The position numbers and the translations under genes were made by a program. Under the pieces are notes generated by a model. The model was given only the letters and a program-made list of their open reading frames with translations, searched no databases and was not told where the DNA came from. A stretch of DNA of 64,000 nucleotides from Alphaproteobacteria bacterium (GTDB lineage: Bacteria > Pseudomonadota > Alphaproteobacteria > JACAEB01), in assembly GCA_024236075.1 (NCBI GenBank), contig JACKLE010000005.1, forward strand, positions 119,631 through 183,630. The letters run 5' to 3'. Positions 17,785 to 27,026 of the stretch are shown piece by piece (the first letter of the stretch is position 1; each line of letters opens with the position of its first letter).

Positions 17785-19196
17785 TTGACGCCGTAGCGCT
17801 CGGCGACGATGGAGAGGAGCGAGGGCAGGGCCTGCACGGCGGCGCCCGAGGGCCGGCCGGGCCGCGGCTTGTCGTTCCAGGCGTAGATGTCGAAATGCGC
17901 CCAGGACCGCGCCTTCTCCACGAAGCGCTGAAGGAAGAGGGCGGCGGTGATCGAGCCCGCCATGGAGGAGTCGGAGATGTGGCTCACCTCGCCCACCTTG
18001 CCGTCGAGCCAGCCCGCATAGGGCTTGTAGAGCGGCATGCGCCAGAGCGGATCGCCGGCCGCGCGGCTCGCCCTCGCAAGGTCCGCCGCGAGCGCCTCGT
18101 CGTCCGTGTAGAAAGGAACGACCTCGGGTCCGAGGGCGGTGCGCGCCGCGCCGGTGAGGGTCGCGAGATCGACGAGAAGGTCGGGCGCGTCCTCGTCCGC
18201 GAGCGCCAGCGCGTCGGCGAGGATAAGCCGGCCTTCCGCGTCGGTGTTGCCAATCTCGACCGTCGGCCCCTTGCGGCTCGGCAGCACGTCGCCCGGACGG
18301 AAGGCCCCGCCCGATACCGCATTGTCGACGGCGGGCACGAGCACGCGCAGGCGCACGGGCAGGGCCTCGCCCACGACGATGCGCGCGAGACCGAGGACGT
18401 GCGCGGCGCCAGCCATGTCCTTCTTCATGTTCGCCATGGAGCCGCCGGGCTTGAGGTTGAGCCCGCCCGTGTCGAAGCACACGCCCTTGCCCACCAGCGT
18501 CACGCGCGGCGCGCCCGGCGCGCCCCAGGAGAGGTCGATGAGGCGGGGCGCCCGCGTCGAGGCGCGGCCGACCCAGTGGACGAGCGGAAAGCCCTCGCTC
18601 AGGAGATCCTCGCCCACGACCACCGAGATCTCGGCGCCGAGCGCGCGCGCGAGCGCGCGGGCCTCGCCCTCGAGTTCCTCCGGACCCAGATCGTTGGCCG
18701 GCGTGTTGACGAGGTCGCGCACATAGGCCTCAGCCTCGGCCGTGCGGCGCGCGCGCGCATAGGCCGCGGGCGTGAGGCCCTCCTCGACGAGGCAGGGCGG
18801 CCGGCGCTCCGACGCCTGGCCCGTCCCGCGATAGCGATCGAAGCGGTAGAGGCCGGAGGCCCAGGCGAGCGCGCGCTCGACCGCGCCGTCGGCGCCCGCG
18901 CCCGGAGCGAGCCGATAGCGCCCGGGCGGAAGCTGCGCGGCGAGCGCGGCGAAGGCGCCGCTTTCGAGCTGGCCGCGGCCGAGCCCGTAGAGGACCGTTC
19001 CCGGCGCGCCGCTCTCGTCCGGCACGAGGGCGAGCGCGCCCGCGCCGGCGGTGAAGGCGATCGCGCGCACCCAGCTCGCGGCCGCGGGCGGCGCGGTTTC
19101 GAGATAGCGGGGGAGGTCGGCGCTCGCGAGCGGCACGATGAGGCGCTCGCCGCCTTCGGGCTTGCGTGCGACGACCTCGGCGAAATCTGGCGTCAT
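17781..19196 (-). CDS. Leucyl aminopeptidase family (M17) peptidase
   Basis: The 471-residue protein starts at the ATG complementary to 19194-19196. The C-terminal catalytic domain carries the M17 signature NTDAEGRLILADAL, the metal ligands in LVGKGVCFDTGGLNLK and MKKDMAGAAHVLGL. The less conserved N-terminal domain spans about 1-165. It hydrolyses N-terminal amino acids using two divalent metals. Translational coupling to the downstream NlpC/P60 peptidase suggests joint turnover of peptides, including murein peptides. It is transcribed divergently from the GST gene. Confidence 0.9.
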   Translation of the reverse strand: MTPDFAEVVARKPEGGERLIVPLASADLPRYLETAPPAAASWVRAIAFTAGAGALALVPDESGAPGTVLYGLGRGQLESGAFAALAAQLPPGRYRLAPGAGADGAVERALAWASGLYRFDRYRGTGQASERRPPCLVEEGLTPAAYARARRTAEAEAYVRDLVNTPANDLGPEELEGEARALARALGAEISVVVGEDLLSEGFPLVHWVGRASTRAPRLIDLSWGAPGAPRVTLVGKGVCFDTGGLNLKPGGSMANMKKDMAGAAHVLGLARIVVGEALPVRLRVLVPAVDNAVSGGAFRPGDVLPSRKGPTVEIGNTDAEGRLILADALALADEDAPDLLVDLATLTGAARTALGPEVVPFYTDDEALAADLARASRAAGDPLWRMPLYKPYAGWLDGKVGEVSHISDSSMAGSITAALFLQRFVEKARSWAHFDIYAWNDKPRPGRPSGAAVQALPSLLSIVAERYGVK

Positions 19197-19250
19197 CGCG
19201 GGTCCCCGCCTATGCTCGCGCGCTTCGTCCGCTCTCGCACGGTGCGCCTC

Positions 19251-19889
19251 ATGTCCGATCTCACCCTCGTCGTCGGCAATGCCAACACCTCCTCGTGGTC
19301 GCTCAGGCCGTGGCTCGCCCTCACCGCCTTCGGCGTTCCCTTCGCCGAGGCGACGGTGAATCTGCGCGCGAGCGACGCGAAGGCGCAAATTCTCGCGCAC
19401 TCGCCCTCGGGCCTCGTGCCGGCTCTGAAGACGGCGTCCCTCACTATCTGGGATTCGCTGGCGATCATAGAATATGTGGCGGAGCGCTTTCCCGAAAAGG
19501 CGTTCTGGCCGCGCGAGCGCGAGGTTCGCGGGCTCGCGCGCGCCGTCGTCTCGGAGATGCATTCGGGCTTCCGGCCGCTGCGCGTCGCCTGTCCGATGAA
19601 CATCGTGGCGACGGGGCTGGCGCCGGGGCCCGAGGAGGGCGTCGAGGCTGACATCGCCCGCATCCGGGAGAGCTGGGCGGCCTGCCTTGCGCGCTCCGGG
19701 GGGCCTTTCCTCTTCGGCGCGTTTTCGGCGGCGGACGCCTTCTACGCTCCGGTCGTTTCGCGCTTCCGCACCTATGGGATCGGACTCGAGGGCGAGCTGC
19801 GCGCCTATGCCGGGCGCGTCTGGGATCATCCGGCGATGGGCGCCTGGCGCGCCCGCGCGGCGCGCGAGGTCGCGGCCGCGGCGCCCTGA
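19251..19889 (+). CDS. Glutathione S-transferase family protein
   Basis: The 212-residue protein has a thioredoxin-like N-terminal domain with NANTSSWSLRPWLAL (serine-type active-site region) and the cis-proline motif SGLVPALKT, followed by DSLAIIEYVAERFPE. A helical C-terminal GST domain covers about 85-205. The ATG at 19251 is preferred over one at 19212, which would add a basic 13-residue extension. Substrate is unknown. It is divergent from the aminopeptidase gene. Confidence 0.85.
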   Translation: MSDLTLVVGNANTSSWSLRPWLALTAFGVPFAEATVNLRASDAKAQILAHSPSGLVPALKTASLTIWDSLAIIEYVAERFPEKAFWPREREVRGLARAVVSEMHSGFRPLRVACPMNIVATGLAPGPEEGVEADIARIRESWAACLARSGGPFLFGAFSAADAFYAPVVSRFRTYGIGLEGELRAYAGRVWDHPAMGAWRARAAREVAAAAP

Positions 19890-19896
19890 GGGGCGT

Positions 19897-21108
19897 TCAG
19901 GAGCGCGGTGTCGCGCGCGGCGCGGCGATGGTTCCCTCGGCCGCCGCGGGCTTGGCGACGGGCACCACCGCGTCGATCGCGTCCTGCGCCTGCGGCAGCG
20001 TTCCGCCGGTCCCCGCGCCGAGGAAGCCGGCCTCGCGGAAATAGCGCTCCGCCCCCGGATGTAACGGGACCGGCGCGCCGAGCGTCGCCGTCTCGGGGCG
20101 GATGTCGGCGGCCGCCGGGTGGCTCGCATCGAGCATGACGCGGTTGCCGGGCGCGAATACGGCGCGCACGATGTCGTGGACGAGGTCGGCGTCGGCGTCC
20201 TTGCGCACGAGCCACACCGCGCGCACGTCGAGCGTGGCCACGGCCGGCAGCGCGCTGTAGGTCCCCTCGGCGATGCGGCCCGCGGTCAGGTAGGGCTCGG
20301 CGGCGAGAAGCTTGTCGATACCCGGCCCCTCGATCGGAACGAGGGTCACGACGTTGAGGGCCGCGAGCTCGCCGACCGTGCGCACCGGCGCGCCGGCCAT
20401 GAGGAAATAGGCGTCGATCGCGCCGAAGAGCATCTGCTCCGTGGCTTCGTCCGTGTCCAGGAAGGAGAGCGTCACGTCGCTGTCCTTGAGCCCGACGGCC
20501 TTCAGGACCAGCCGCGCATTGGTGTTGGTGCCCGAGCCCGGACGGTCGATCGAGATGCGCTTGCCTCTGAGGTCGGCGAGTTCGGAGATGCCCGAGCCGA
20601 CCGAGGCGACGAGATGTAGGCTCTCGGGATAGAGGCTCGCCATGGCGCGAAGATTGAGGAACGGATCGGCCGCCGTCTCGCGTCCGGCCTTCGCGTCGGC
20701 CTTGGCCTTCGCCTCGGCCGCGGCGACCGCGCGGTGCACGATGTCGGCCTGGGCGAAGGCGGACGAGGTGCGCCCCTCGGTGACCAGCGCGACGTTGCGC
20801 ACCGAGCCTTCCGAGGCCTGCGCCACCGCGATGAGCCCCGTCGGACCGCAGATCCCGACGCGCTCGCAGCGCACTGAGCCCGCCGGATGGCTGATGATGG
20901 CGGCGAAGGCCTCGCCGACGGGAAAATAGGTGCCCGCCGTCGATCCCGTCGCGATGGTGAAGAAGATGTGCTGCGGCGCCTCGCGGCCGGCGTTCTGGGC
21001 GGCCGCGCTCGTCAGCGCCACGGCGGCCGCGCCGATGAGCGCAAGGCTCCCCGCGAGGAGAGCCGCCATGCTTCCTGAGCGTTCCGTGATCAGACGAAGA
21101 GCGGACAT
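19897..21108 (-). CDS. TAXI-family TRAP transporter solute-binding protein
   Basis: The 403-residue protein has an N-terminal signal or anchor helix (about 14-38). The TAXI/TRAP signature follows at IFFTIATGSTAGTYFPVGEA, with CERVGICGPTGLIAVAQAS, ISIDRPGSGTNTNARLVLKA and a phenylalanine/glycine-rich ligand cleft typical of the family. It should capture an organic anion in the periplasm for a TRAP permease. No TRAP membrane subunits are adjacent, so it is an orphan here. It ends eight bases from the GST stop (convergent). Confidence 0.88.
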   Translation of the reverse strand: MSALRLITERSGSMAALLAGSLALIGAAAVALTSAAAQNAGREAPQHIFFTIATGSTAGTYFPVGEAFAAIISHPAGSVRCERVGICGPTGLIAVAQASEGSVRNVALVTEGRTSSAFAQADIVHRAVAAAEAKAKADAKAGRETAADPFLNLRAMASLYPESLHLVASVGSGISELADLRGKRISIDRPGSGTNTNARLVLKAVGLKDSDVTLSFLDTDEATEQMLFGAIDAYFLMAGAPVRTVGELAALNVVTLVPIEGPGIDKLLAAEPYLTAGRIAEGTYSALPAVATLDVRAVWLVRKDADADLVHDIVRAVFAPGNRVMLDASHPAAADIRPETATLGAPVPLHPGAERYFREAGFLGAGTGGTLPQAQDAIDAVVPVAKPAAAEGTIAAPRATPRS

Positions 21109-21399
21109 TTGTTGGGTCCTGCCCTGAAAAACCCACTATATGCCCCGCCGCGTCAATTTTGAATGTCCAAACGGCACAAAATCGCGCGCATCGACGGGGA
21201 TTTCGCCGGGTTCGGCCGTCGCCGGCCCTTAAGCCTCTGTTGACCAATCTCGCGCAGCATTCGCGTGAAACGAAGGCGCAAACGCGGCCATCTCTTGGCG
21301 GCGGTCCCGCGCCCTCGGGTCAGAAGATCCGTCACGCGCCGCCCCGCGCCCTCGCCTTCGCACGCAGCGGGCCGGCCGTTCGAGCAGCGAGGCCATTCC

Positions 21400-22686
21400 A
21401 TGGCGAGCCTGATGAGCCCCGGCACGGCCCGACGCGGCGCGTGCCTCGCCCTTTTCCTCGCGGGCGCCACCGCTCTTTCGGGCTGCGCGAGCCTCGAAGG
21501 GCTTTCCGCCCCGCGCGAGGCGGCGGCGTCCCGCCCGTCCCTCCCGGTCGCCGACGAGGCCGGTCTCGCCCAGCCGCGCAACGGCGCCATCCATCCCGCC
21601 GCGGAGGAGGACCGCTATGCCGCGGTCACCTATTGGGCGCAGGTCGTCGACGGCAATCCGATGAACATGACCGCCGCCGTGCGCTACGCCGAGGCGCTGC
21701 GCGGCGTCGGCGCCGCCGATCAGGCGGTGACCGTCATGAGCCGCATCGTCCCCGCCAACCGGGCCGACGCCAATGTGCTCGCCGAATACGGCAAGTCGCT
21801 CGCGGCGACCGGCAAGCTCGACGAGGCGCTCGCTCCGCTCGAGCAGGCGAGCGCGCTCGCCCCGCACGACTGGCGCATCCTCTCGGCCGAAGGCGTGGTC
21901 TACGATCAGCTCGGCCAGAGCGAGCGCGCCCGCGCGCGCTACGAGGCGGCGCTGCGCCTCTCGCCCGAGAACCCGGTCGTGCTCAACAATCTCGCGCTCT
22001 CGCATCTCGTGGCGGACGAGCCGGCCAAGGCCGCGGCTCTTCTGCGCCAGGCGGCGGGGCGCCCCTTCGCGCCCGACGAGGTGCGGCGCAATCTCGCCAT
22101 GGTCGAGGACCTCGCGCCGAACGCCACAGCGGTCGCGCCCCTGTCCCGGCCCGTCGCGGCGACGGCTCCTTCGCCCGCGCCGGCTCCGGAGGCGAGCGTC
22201 GGTTCGACGCCCGCGCCGCTCGCCGAGCCGGCTCCCGCCGCCGAGGCCGCGACGCCCGCGCCCGCGACCGCTCCGCCGACGCGTCTCGCCGTGCCCGCGC
22301 CCGCGCCCGTCGAGCGGCCCGTCATCAGGCCGCTCGTGCCGCTGCCCATTCTCGACGTGCCCGCGGAGCCGAAGTCCGAGCCGGCGCCGACCTCCGAATT
22401 GACGCCGCCGCCGTCCCGTCCCGAAGCGCTGGCTTCGGAAACGTCCGGCGAGCCTCAAAAGACGGCCGAGCCGGAGACGGCGCGCGAGCCCGCCTCCGCG
22501 ACGGGCGAGAACCAGGCGGCCGAGGCGACTCCCGCGCCGCCCGTTCCCGCGACGCCGGCCGAGACGAAGACGCGCGAATCGCCCAATCCGATCCTGCGGG
22601 GGGGACTCGACAAGCTCACCGCCTCCTCGGTGGCGCTGCCGACGGCGACGCGCACGAGCGATTCCGCCCGCTCGGCCGAGTTCTGA
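21400..22686 (+). CDS. tadD: TadD-like TPR lipoprotein
   Basis: The 428-residue protein begins at the ATG at 21400 (MASLMSPG). A signal peptide ends in a lipobox LSGC at about residue 29. Tetratricopeptide repeats follow (about 65-230, with LAEYGKSLAATGKLDEAL and AEGVVYDQLGQSERARARYE), then a long Pro/Ala/Glu-rich low-complexity tail (about 235-428). TPR lipoproteins of this layout are the TadD component of Flp pilus machines and help localise the secretin. It lies 13 kb from the cpa/tad operon, so assignment rests on architecture rather than linkage. Confidence 0.7.
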   Translation: MASLMSPGTARRGACLALFLAGATALSGCASLEGLSAPREAAASRPSLPVADEAGLAQPRNGAIHPAAEEDRYAAVTYWAQVVDGNPMNMTAAVRYAEALRGVGAADQAVTVMSRIVPANRADANVLAEYGKSLAATGKLDEALAPLEQASALAPHDWRILSAEGVVYDQLGQSERARARYEAALRLSPENPVVLNNLALSHLVADEPAKAAALLRQAAGRPFAPDEVRRNLAMVEDLAPNATAVAPLSRPVAATAPSPAPAPEASVGSTPAPLAEPAPAAEAATPAPATAPPTRLAVPAPAPVERPVIRPLVPLPILDVPAEPKSEPAPTSELTPPPSRPEALASETSGEPQKTAEPETAREPASATGENQAAEATPAPPVPATPAETKTRESPNPILRGGLDKLTASSVALPTATRTSDSARSAEF

Positions 22687-22721
22687 GCCTCCGCTCCTCC
22701 GTCTACGGCTTATCTCGGCCC

Positions 22722-24296
22722 TCAGGGCGCGGGCGCCGCGCTCGCGATGCGGTGGGCGTTCGCCATCACGGTGAGCGTGATCGTCGTGGCGGGCACGGAG
22801 GGAAAGACCGACGCGTCGACGATATGCACGCGCTTCAGGCCCGCAGGCCTGCCGAGCGGATCGCTCTCGAGCCCGGAAGGGGCCTCGCGCATCGGAAAGG
22901 TCCCGCCGCAATGATAGCTCGAGCCGACCTCGGCCGGACGCACGAGCGGCAGCAGCGGCAATAGCCCGGACGGCACGACCAGCGGCGCGAGCTTGCGCAC
23001 CGCTCGGGCGATGGCGGGGCCGGTCTCCTCGTTGCGCCGGAGCGCGAAGGCGAGGCGGGGCTCGGCGCCGCCGGCGAGGCGGATCTCGATCTCGGGCGAG
23101 CTGTCCGAGTGCAGGAAGCCCTGCGCCACCATGAGGCGGCGGCTCATGGCGGCGATCAGCGGCTCGGCGAGGGGCGCGAGGCGGCCGAAGCGGGCGCGCA
23201 TGTCCTCCGCATAATGATCGTTATAGGCATAGACCTGGAAGTGCACGGTGCGCGCGTTCACCGCGGCGTCGAGAATTTCCAGGTAGAGCTGGGTCAGCGT
23301 GTGGCGCGGCTCGGCGACCGGATCGGGACGCGGCGCCCATGCGTGCAGCATCGGCACGAAGAAATGCGTGCTGTCCTTGAGGCGCACGGCCTTTCCTTCC
23401 GCGCCGAGCGAGGCGAGCATGAGCCGCGCGGTGGGCAGGACGCCCGCCCCGACGAAGACCCGCGCGCCGCGATGCTCGGCGGTCTCGCCCGAGCGCGGAT
23501 CGCGCGTCGCGACCGTCACGCCGGAGGACCCCTCGAGGATGCGGACGGCCTCGGCGCCCGGGCGATAGTCGAGGCCGCGCTCGCGCACGAGCCGCTCGAC
23601 ATGGGACTTGGCGCTGAAGATGAGGCGGTAGGGGCAGCCATAGAGGCAGAGCCCACAGCGCTCGCAGCCCGAAGCCTCGACCGCCTGGCGCGCGCGCCCG
23701 AAATGGAGGCCCCTCGCCGCGAGCCTCTCGCGCCGCTTCTCCAGGCGGGCGAGCGCGGCCTGCCCCTGCGAGGTCAGGGGGAGGGAGCGGTCGTCCGAAA
23801 TGCTCAGCATAGGGAAGAGCGCCTCGAGGGGGTCCGGATTCGCGGCGATCGGCACGAAGGCCGCGACCGCCGCATAGTGGGCGGCGAGGGCGCGCGCGGC
23901 GGCGGGCCAGTCGGAGATGTCCTCCTCGCGATAGGGCAGCACCGAGGCGCCCCAGCCGTTCGAGAGGCCGCCGAGCGCGAAGGAGGGCTTCAGAAAGAGC
24001 CAGTCGGGCCGGCCCTCGGGCCCGAAGAAATCGACGGCGTCGCGGAAGGGGAAGTCCGAGCCGTAGGGGCGCATGGTGTCGGTCTTGGCGGCGGGCCTCG
24101 CGCGCTTGAAATCGTCGAGGGCGCCCGCGTCCCAGGCGGCGGGCTTGGCGCCGGCAAGGCTCAGCCGCACGGCCTCGCGCGCGGGCTCGAGCGTCTCGCC
24201 GACGTCGAGCATGCGCACGCGCCGGCCGCGATCGAGGAGCGCCTCGGCCGCGGCCGCCCCCGCCGGGCCCGATCCGATGATGATGTCCTCGTCCAT
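22722..24296 (-). CDS. GMC-type FAD oxidoreductase with ferredoxin-like cysteine motif
   Basis: The 524-residue protein starts with the FAD Rossmann motif IIIGSGPAGAAAAEAL and ends with a GMC C-terminal block (HIVDASVFPSVPATTITLTV, with the substrate-proximal YHCGGTFPM region). Around residue 200 it contains CERCGLCLYGCP, a C-x2-C-x2-C-x3-CP arrangement typical of [4Fe-4S] ferredoxins, so electrons may pass to or from an iron-sulfur cluster. The substrate may be an alcohol or a sugar-like metabolite; this is not determinable. A GntR regulator is divergent 73 bases away. Confidence 0.8.
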   Translation of the reverse strand: MDEDIIIGSGPAGAAAAEALLDRGRRVRMLDVGETLEPAREAVRLSLAGAKPAAWDAGALDDFKRARPAAKTDTMRPYGSDFPFRDAVDFFGPEGRPDWLFLKPSFALGGLSNGWGASVLPYREEDISDWPAAARALAAHYAAVAAFVPIAANPDPLEALFPMLSISDDRSLPLTSQGQAALARLEKRRERLAARGLHFGRARQAVEASGCERCGLCLYGCPYRLIFSAKSHVERLVRERGLDYRPGAEAVRILEGSSGVTVATRDPRSGETAEHRGARVFVGAGVLPTARLMLASLGAEGKAVRLKDSTHFFVPMLHAWAPRPDPVAEPRHTLTQLYLEILDAAVNARTVHFQVYAYNDHYAEDMRARFGRLAPLAEPLIAAMSRRLMVAQGFLHSDSSPEIEIRLAGGAEPRLAFALRRNEETGPAIARAVRKLAPLVVPSGLLPLLPLVRPAEVGSSYHCGGTFPMREAPSGLESDPLGRPAGLKRVHIVDASVFPSVPATTITLTVMANAHRIASAAPAP

Positions 24297-24369
24297 TCCC
24301 GCCCCTCATGGCCGCGCTCAGCCGAGTGAACCCTGCAATCGCTGAGAAATCGCTATATCTTCGCCTCCC

Positions 24370-25110
24370 GTGTCGAAGAAAGCCCCATCCCCGGTCGAGA
24401 AGGACGCGATCCCGTCCGCGCGCGAGGATCTCCTGCGCTCGCGCACCCTCGTCGCGCAGGTCGCCGAGCATCTCGCGGTCGAGATCCAGTTCTGCCGGAT
24501 CGAGCCCGGCGCGCGCCTCACCGAGGCCGAACTCACCAGGCGCTTCGCGGTGAGCCGCTCCGTCGTGCGCGAGGCGCTGCAGCAGCTCAAGATGCGCGGC
24601 CTCGTCGAGGACGCGCCCTGGAAGGGCGCGCGGGTCGTCCTGTTCACGCGGGAGGGGCTCGAGGACCATTTCGAGTTCCGCGCGATCCTCTTTTCCTACA
24701 CGGTGCGCATGGCCTGCCGGCGCGCGGGCCCCGCGGAGCTCGCCGCGCTCCAGGAGATCGTCGAGAAGATGGAGCGCCTCGTCGCGCGCGGCTGCGAGGC
24801 CGAGGAATACGAGGAGCTGCGCATGGAGGCCCATGCCCGGCTCCTGCGCGCCATGGGCTCGACCTATCAGACGACGATGCGCCGGCGGATGCTCTCCGCG
24901 GCTCTCGTGCACCAGTACACGATCGAGGTCGTGCGCACGCCCGAGCAGCGCTCGGCCTCCGCGCGCCACTGGCGGCGCCTCGTCGACGCCATCGCGGCCC
25001 GCGACGAGGCACGGGCCGAGGCCGTCGCGCATGAGCTCAACCGGGCGACCGGCGAGACCATCCTCGCCGCCTTCGACCGCATCCAGGCGCGGGGCGGTTC
25101 CAACGAGTAG
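24370..25110 (+). CDS. GntR-family transcriptional regulator (FadR/FCD type)
   Basis: The 246-residue protein begins with GTG at 24370. An N-terminal winged helix (about 25-95, with ARLTEAELTRRFAVSRSVVR and EALQQLKMRGLVE) is followed by an all-helical FCD ligand-binding domain (about 105-235). Such proteins repress or activate adjacent catabolic genes in response to small organic acids. The divergent GMC oxidoreductase and the downstream DUF1800/DUF1501 genes are plausible targets. A palindrome pair at 25309-25341 is a possible binding site, not proven. Confidence 0.88.
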   Translation: MSKKAPSPVEKDAIPSAREDLLRSRTLVAQVAEHLAVEIQFCRIEPGARLTEAELTRRFAVSRSVVREALQQLKMRGLVEDAPWKGARVVLFTREGLEDHFEFRAILFSYTVRMACRRAGPAELAALQEIVEKMERLVARGCEAEEYEELRMEAHARLLRAMGSTYQTTMRRRMLSAALVHQYTIEVVRTPEQRSASARHWRRLVDAIAARDEARAEAVAHELNRATGETILAAFDRIQARGGSNE

Positions 25111-25297
25111 CGGGTCGTTTCGATCGGTCCCCGGCCGTTCGACTCGCGACGTCACCCGGTTCGGCCGGTCCATCCAGGGATAGGGCGCGCGACCCCGCGA
25201 CGTTCTCCCGATCGAGTCGGGCGTCGCCGCGAACAAACATTTCGCATCGGTCTTCGACGGCGGGCTTCAATCCGGCCGCCCCTTCCGCCATGGGCGG

Positions 25298-25341
25298 TTG
25301 ACAGGCGGCAATCATTGTAGGAGTGTCGGACAATCCATTGT
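25298..25341 (+). promoter_or_regulatory. Candidate promoter and paired palindromes before DUF1800 gene
   Basis: A consensus TTGACA lies at 25298-25303. CAATCATTG (25309-25317) and ACAATCCATTGT (25330-25341) are near-identical palindromes with centres about 22 bases apart, roughly two helical turns. They lie in the 306-base gap (25111-25416) between the GntR gene and the DUF1800 gene. No good -10 hexamer was found at standard spacing, so the promoter itself is uncertain. The rest of the gap shows no gene. Confidence 0.4.
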
Positions 25342-25416
25342 GGAGCGGCCGGCTCCCTGGAAAATGTGCGGCATTTCAGCGCTGCGCAGCCGGCCGCCGG
25401 TGCCAGGGAGGACGCG

Positions 25417-27021
25417 ATGGCGCTTCGGGATGCGGGCACGGCCGTGCACCGTTTCGGGCTCGGGCCCAGGCCCGGCGAGGTCGACAAGGTGGCGGCCGCC
25501 GGCGCCGAGAGCTGGCTGCTCGGCCAGCTCGACGGGCCCTACAAGCGGCCCAAGGCGTTCGAGGGCTTCCTCACCATCCCCGAAGAGCGGCGGGTGATGA
25601 TCTATCGCTACGGCGAGCTCATGCCGCCGCTGCGCGAGGCCCGCGACGCGGCGAAGGAGGCCGGCGACACGGCCCGCTACGAGAAGCTGGCGGCCGACGA
25701 GCGCGAGATCCTCTACGGCTTTCTCATCTGGGCGCGCGAGAGCCTGATGCTCGAGCTCAATGCCCGCACGAACGTCGCGGTCACCACGGAGCAGCCCTTC
25801 CGCGAGCGGCTGGTCCATTTCTGGTCGAACCACCTCGTCGTGCCGAACCTGAAGCTCGTTGCGGGCATCCATTCCCCCGCATATGAGCGCGACGTGATCC
25901 ATCCCCACGTCACGGGAAAATTCGCCGACATGCTGATGGCCGCGATCAAGAGCCCGGCCATGCTGATCTTCCTCGACAACCACGTCTCGGTCGGCCCGAA
26001 CTCGCCCTTCGGCCGGAAGAGCAAGGACGGCCTCAACGAGAATCTCGGCCGCGAGATCCTCGAGCTGCACACGCTGGGCGTCGACGGCGGCTACACGCAG
26101 GACGACGTCATCGCGCTCTCGAAGGGCATCACCGGCTGGAGCACGCTGCCCTCCGGCGAGTTCGGCGAGATCGCACCCGAGCTGCGCAAGGCCGTTGACT
26201 GGGGCGGGTTCCATTTCTTCGCGGACCGCCACGAGCCCGGCGCCTTCACGCTCCTCGCGAAGACCTATGCGCAGGAAGGCGTGGCGCAGGGCGAGGCCAT
26301 GCTCAACGACCTCGCGCGCCATCCCTCGACCGCGAAATTCCTGGCGCGGAAGCTCGCGACGCATTTCGTCTCCGACGTGCCCTCGGACGCGCTCGTCAAG
26401 CGCCTCGCGGACGCCTACCTCGCCGCCGACACGAGTCTCGCCGAGATGACGGCGGCCCTCGTCGAGTCGGACGAGGCCTGGGAGAATGCCGGCACCAAGC
26501 TCAAGCAGCCGCACGACTACGCGGTCTCGGTCCTGCGCGCGCTTGACGCGCCGCTCGCCGACGGCAAGGTCTGGCCGCAGACGAGCTACAAATTCCCGGA
26601 CTATCCGTGGAAGGAGCGCCGCTGGGCCGCCTTCTACAATCCGGGCGTGCTCGACGTCGCGCTCACCGGCGTGACGCTCTCGGACTTCTCCTCCGACGAG
26701 CAGCGCCGCGGGCTCGAGATCGCCGCCTTCTTCCGCGACGTCGTGGCCATGGGCCAGCCGCCCTATTCCGCGCCCGGACCGCAGGGCTGGTACGATCGCT
26801 GGTCGGACTGGAACGGCGCCGACTCCCTCATGAAGCGGGTCGAGTTCTCGCTCGCGACGGCCGAGCGCCACGGCGACCGAGCGGGCGATCCGCGCCGCTT
26901 CGTGGACGCGCTTCTGGGCGCGCGCGCGAGCGCCGACCTCAAGACCACCGTCGCCAATGCGGCGACGCCGGCGCAGGGGATCGGCCTTGCGCTCGCCAGC
27001 CCTCAATTCCAGCGGAGGTAG
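25417..27021 (+). CDS. DUF1800 domain protein
   Basis: The 534-residue protein starts at the ATG at 25417 after an AGGGAGG ribosome site. DUF1800 features are present: HRFGLGPRPGEVDKV at the N-terminus, RLVHFWSNHLVVPN, LIFLDNHVSVGPNSPFG, GLNENLGREILELHTLGVDG and KFLARKLATHFVSDVP. The family is almost always paired with a DUF1501 protein, which follows here five bases downstream. Biochemical function is poorly known. No clear signal peptide is present. Confidence 0.9.
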   Translation: MALRDAGTAVHRFGLGPRPGEVDKVAAAGAESWLLGQLDGPYKRPKAFEGFLTIPEERRVMIYRYGELMPPLREARDAAKEAGDTARYEKLAADEREILYGFLIWARESLMLELNARTNVAVTTEQPFRERLVHFWSNHLVVPNLKLVAGIHSPAYERDVIHPHVTGKFADMLMAAIKSPAMLIFLDNHVSVGPNSPFGRKSKDGLNENLGREILELHTLGVDGGYTQDDVIALSKGITGWSTLPSGEFGEIAPELRKAVDWGGFHFFADRHEPGAFTLLAKTYAQEGVAQGEAMLNDLARHPSTAKFLARKLATHFVSDVPSDALVKRLADAYLAADTSLAEMTAALVESDEAWENAGTKLKQPHDYAVSVLRALDAPLADGKVWPQTSYKFPDYPWKERRWAAFYNPGVLDVALTGVTLSDFSSDEQRRGLEIAAFFRDVVAMGQPPYSAPGPQGWYDRWSDWNGADSLMKRVEFSLATAERHGDRAGDPRRFVDALLGARASADLKTTVANAATPAQGIGLALASPQFQRR

Positions 27022-27026
27022 ATGCC

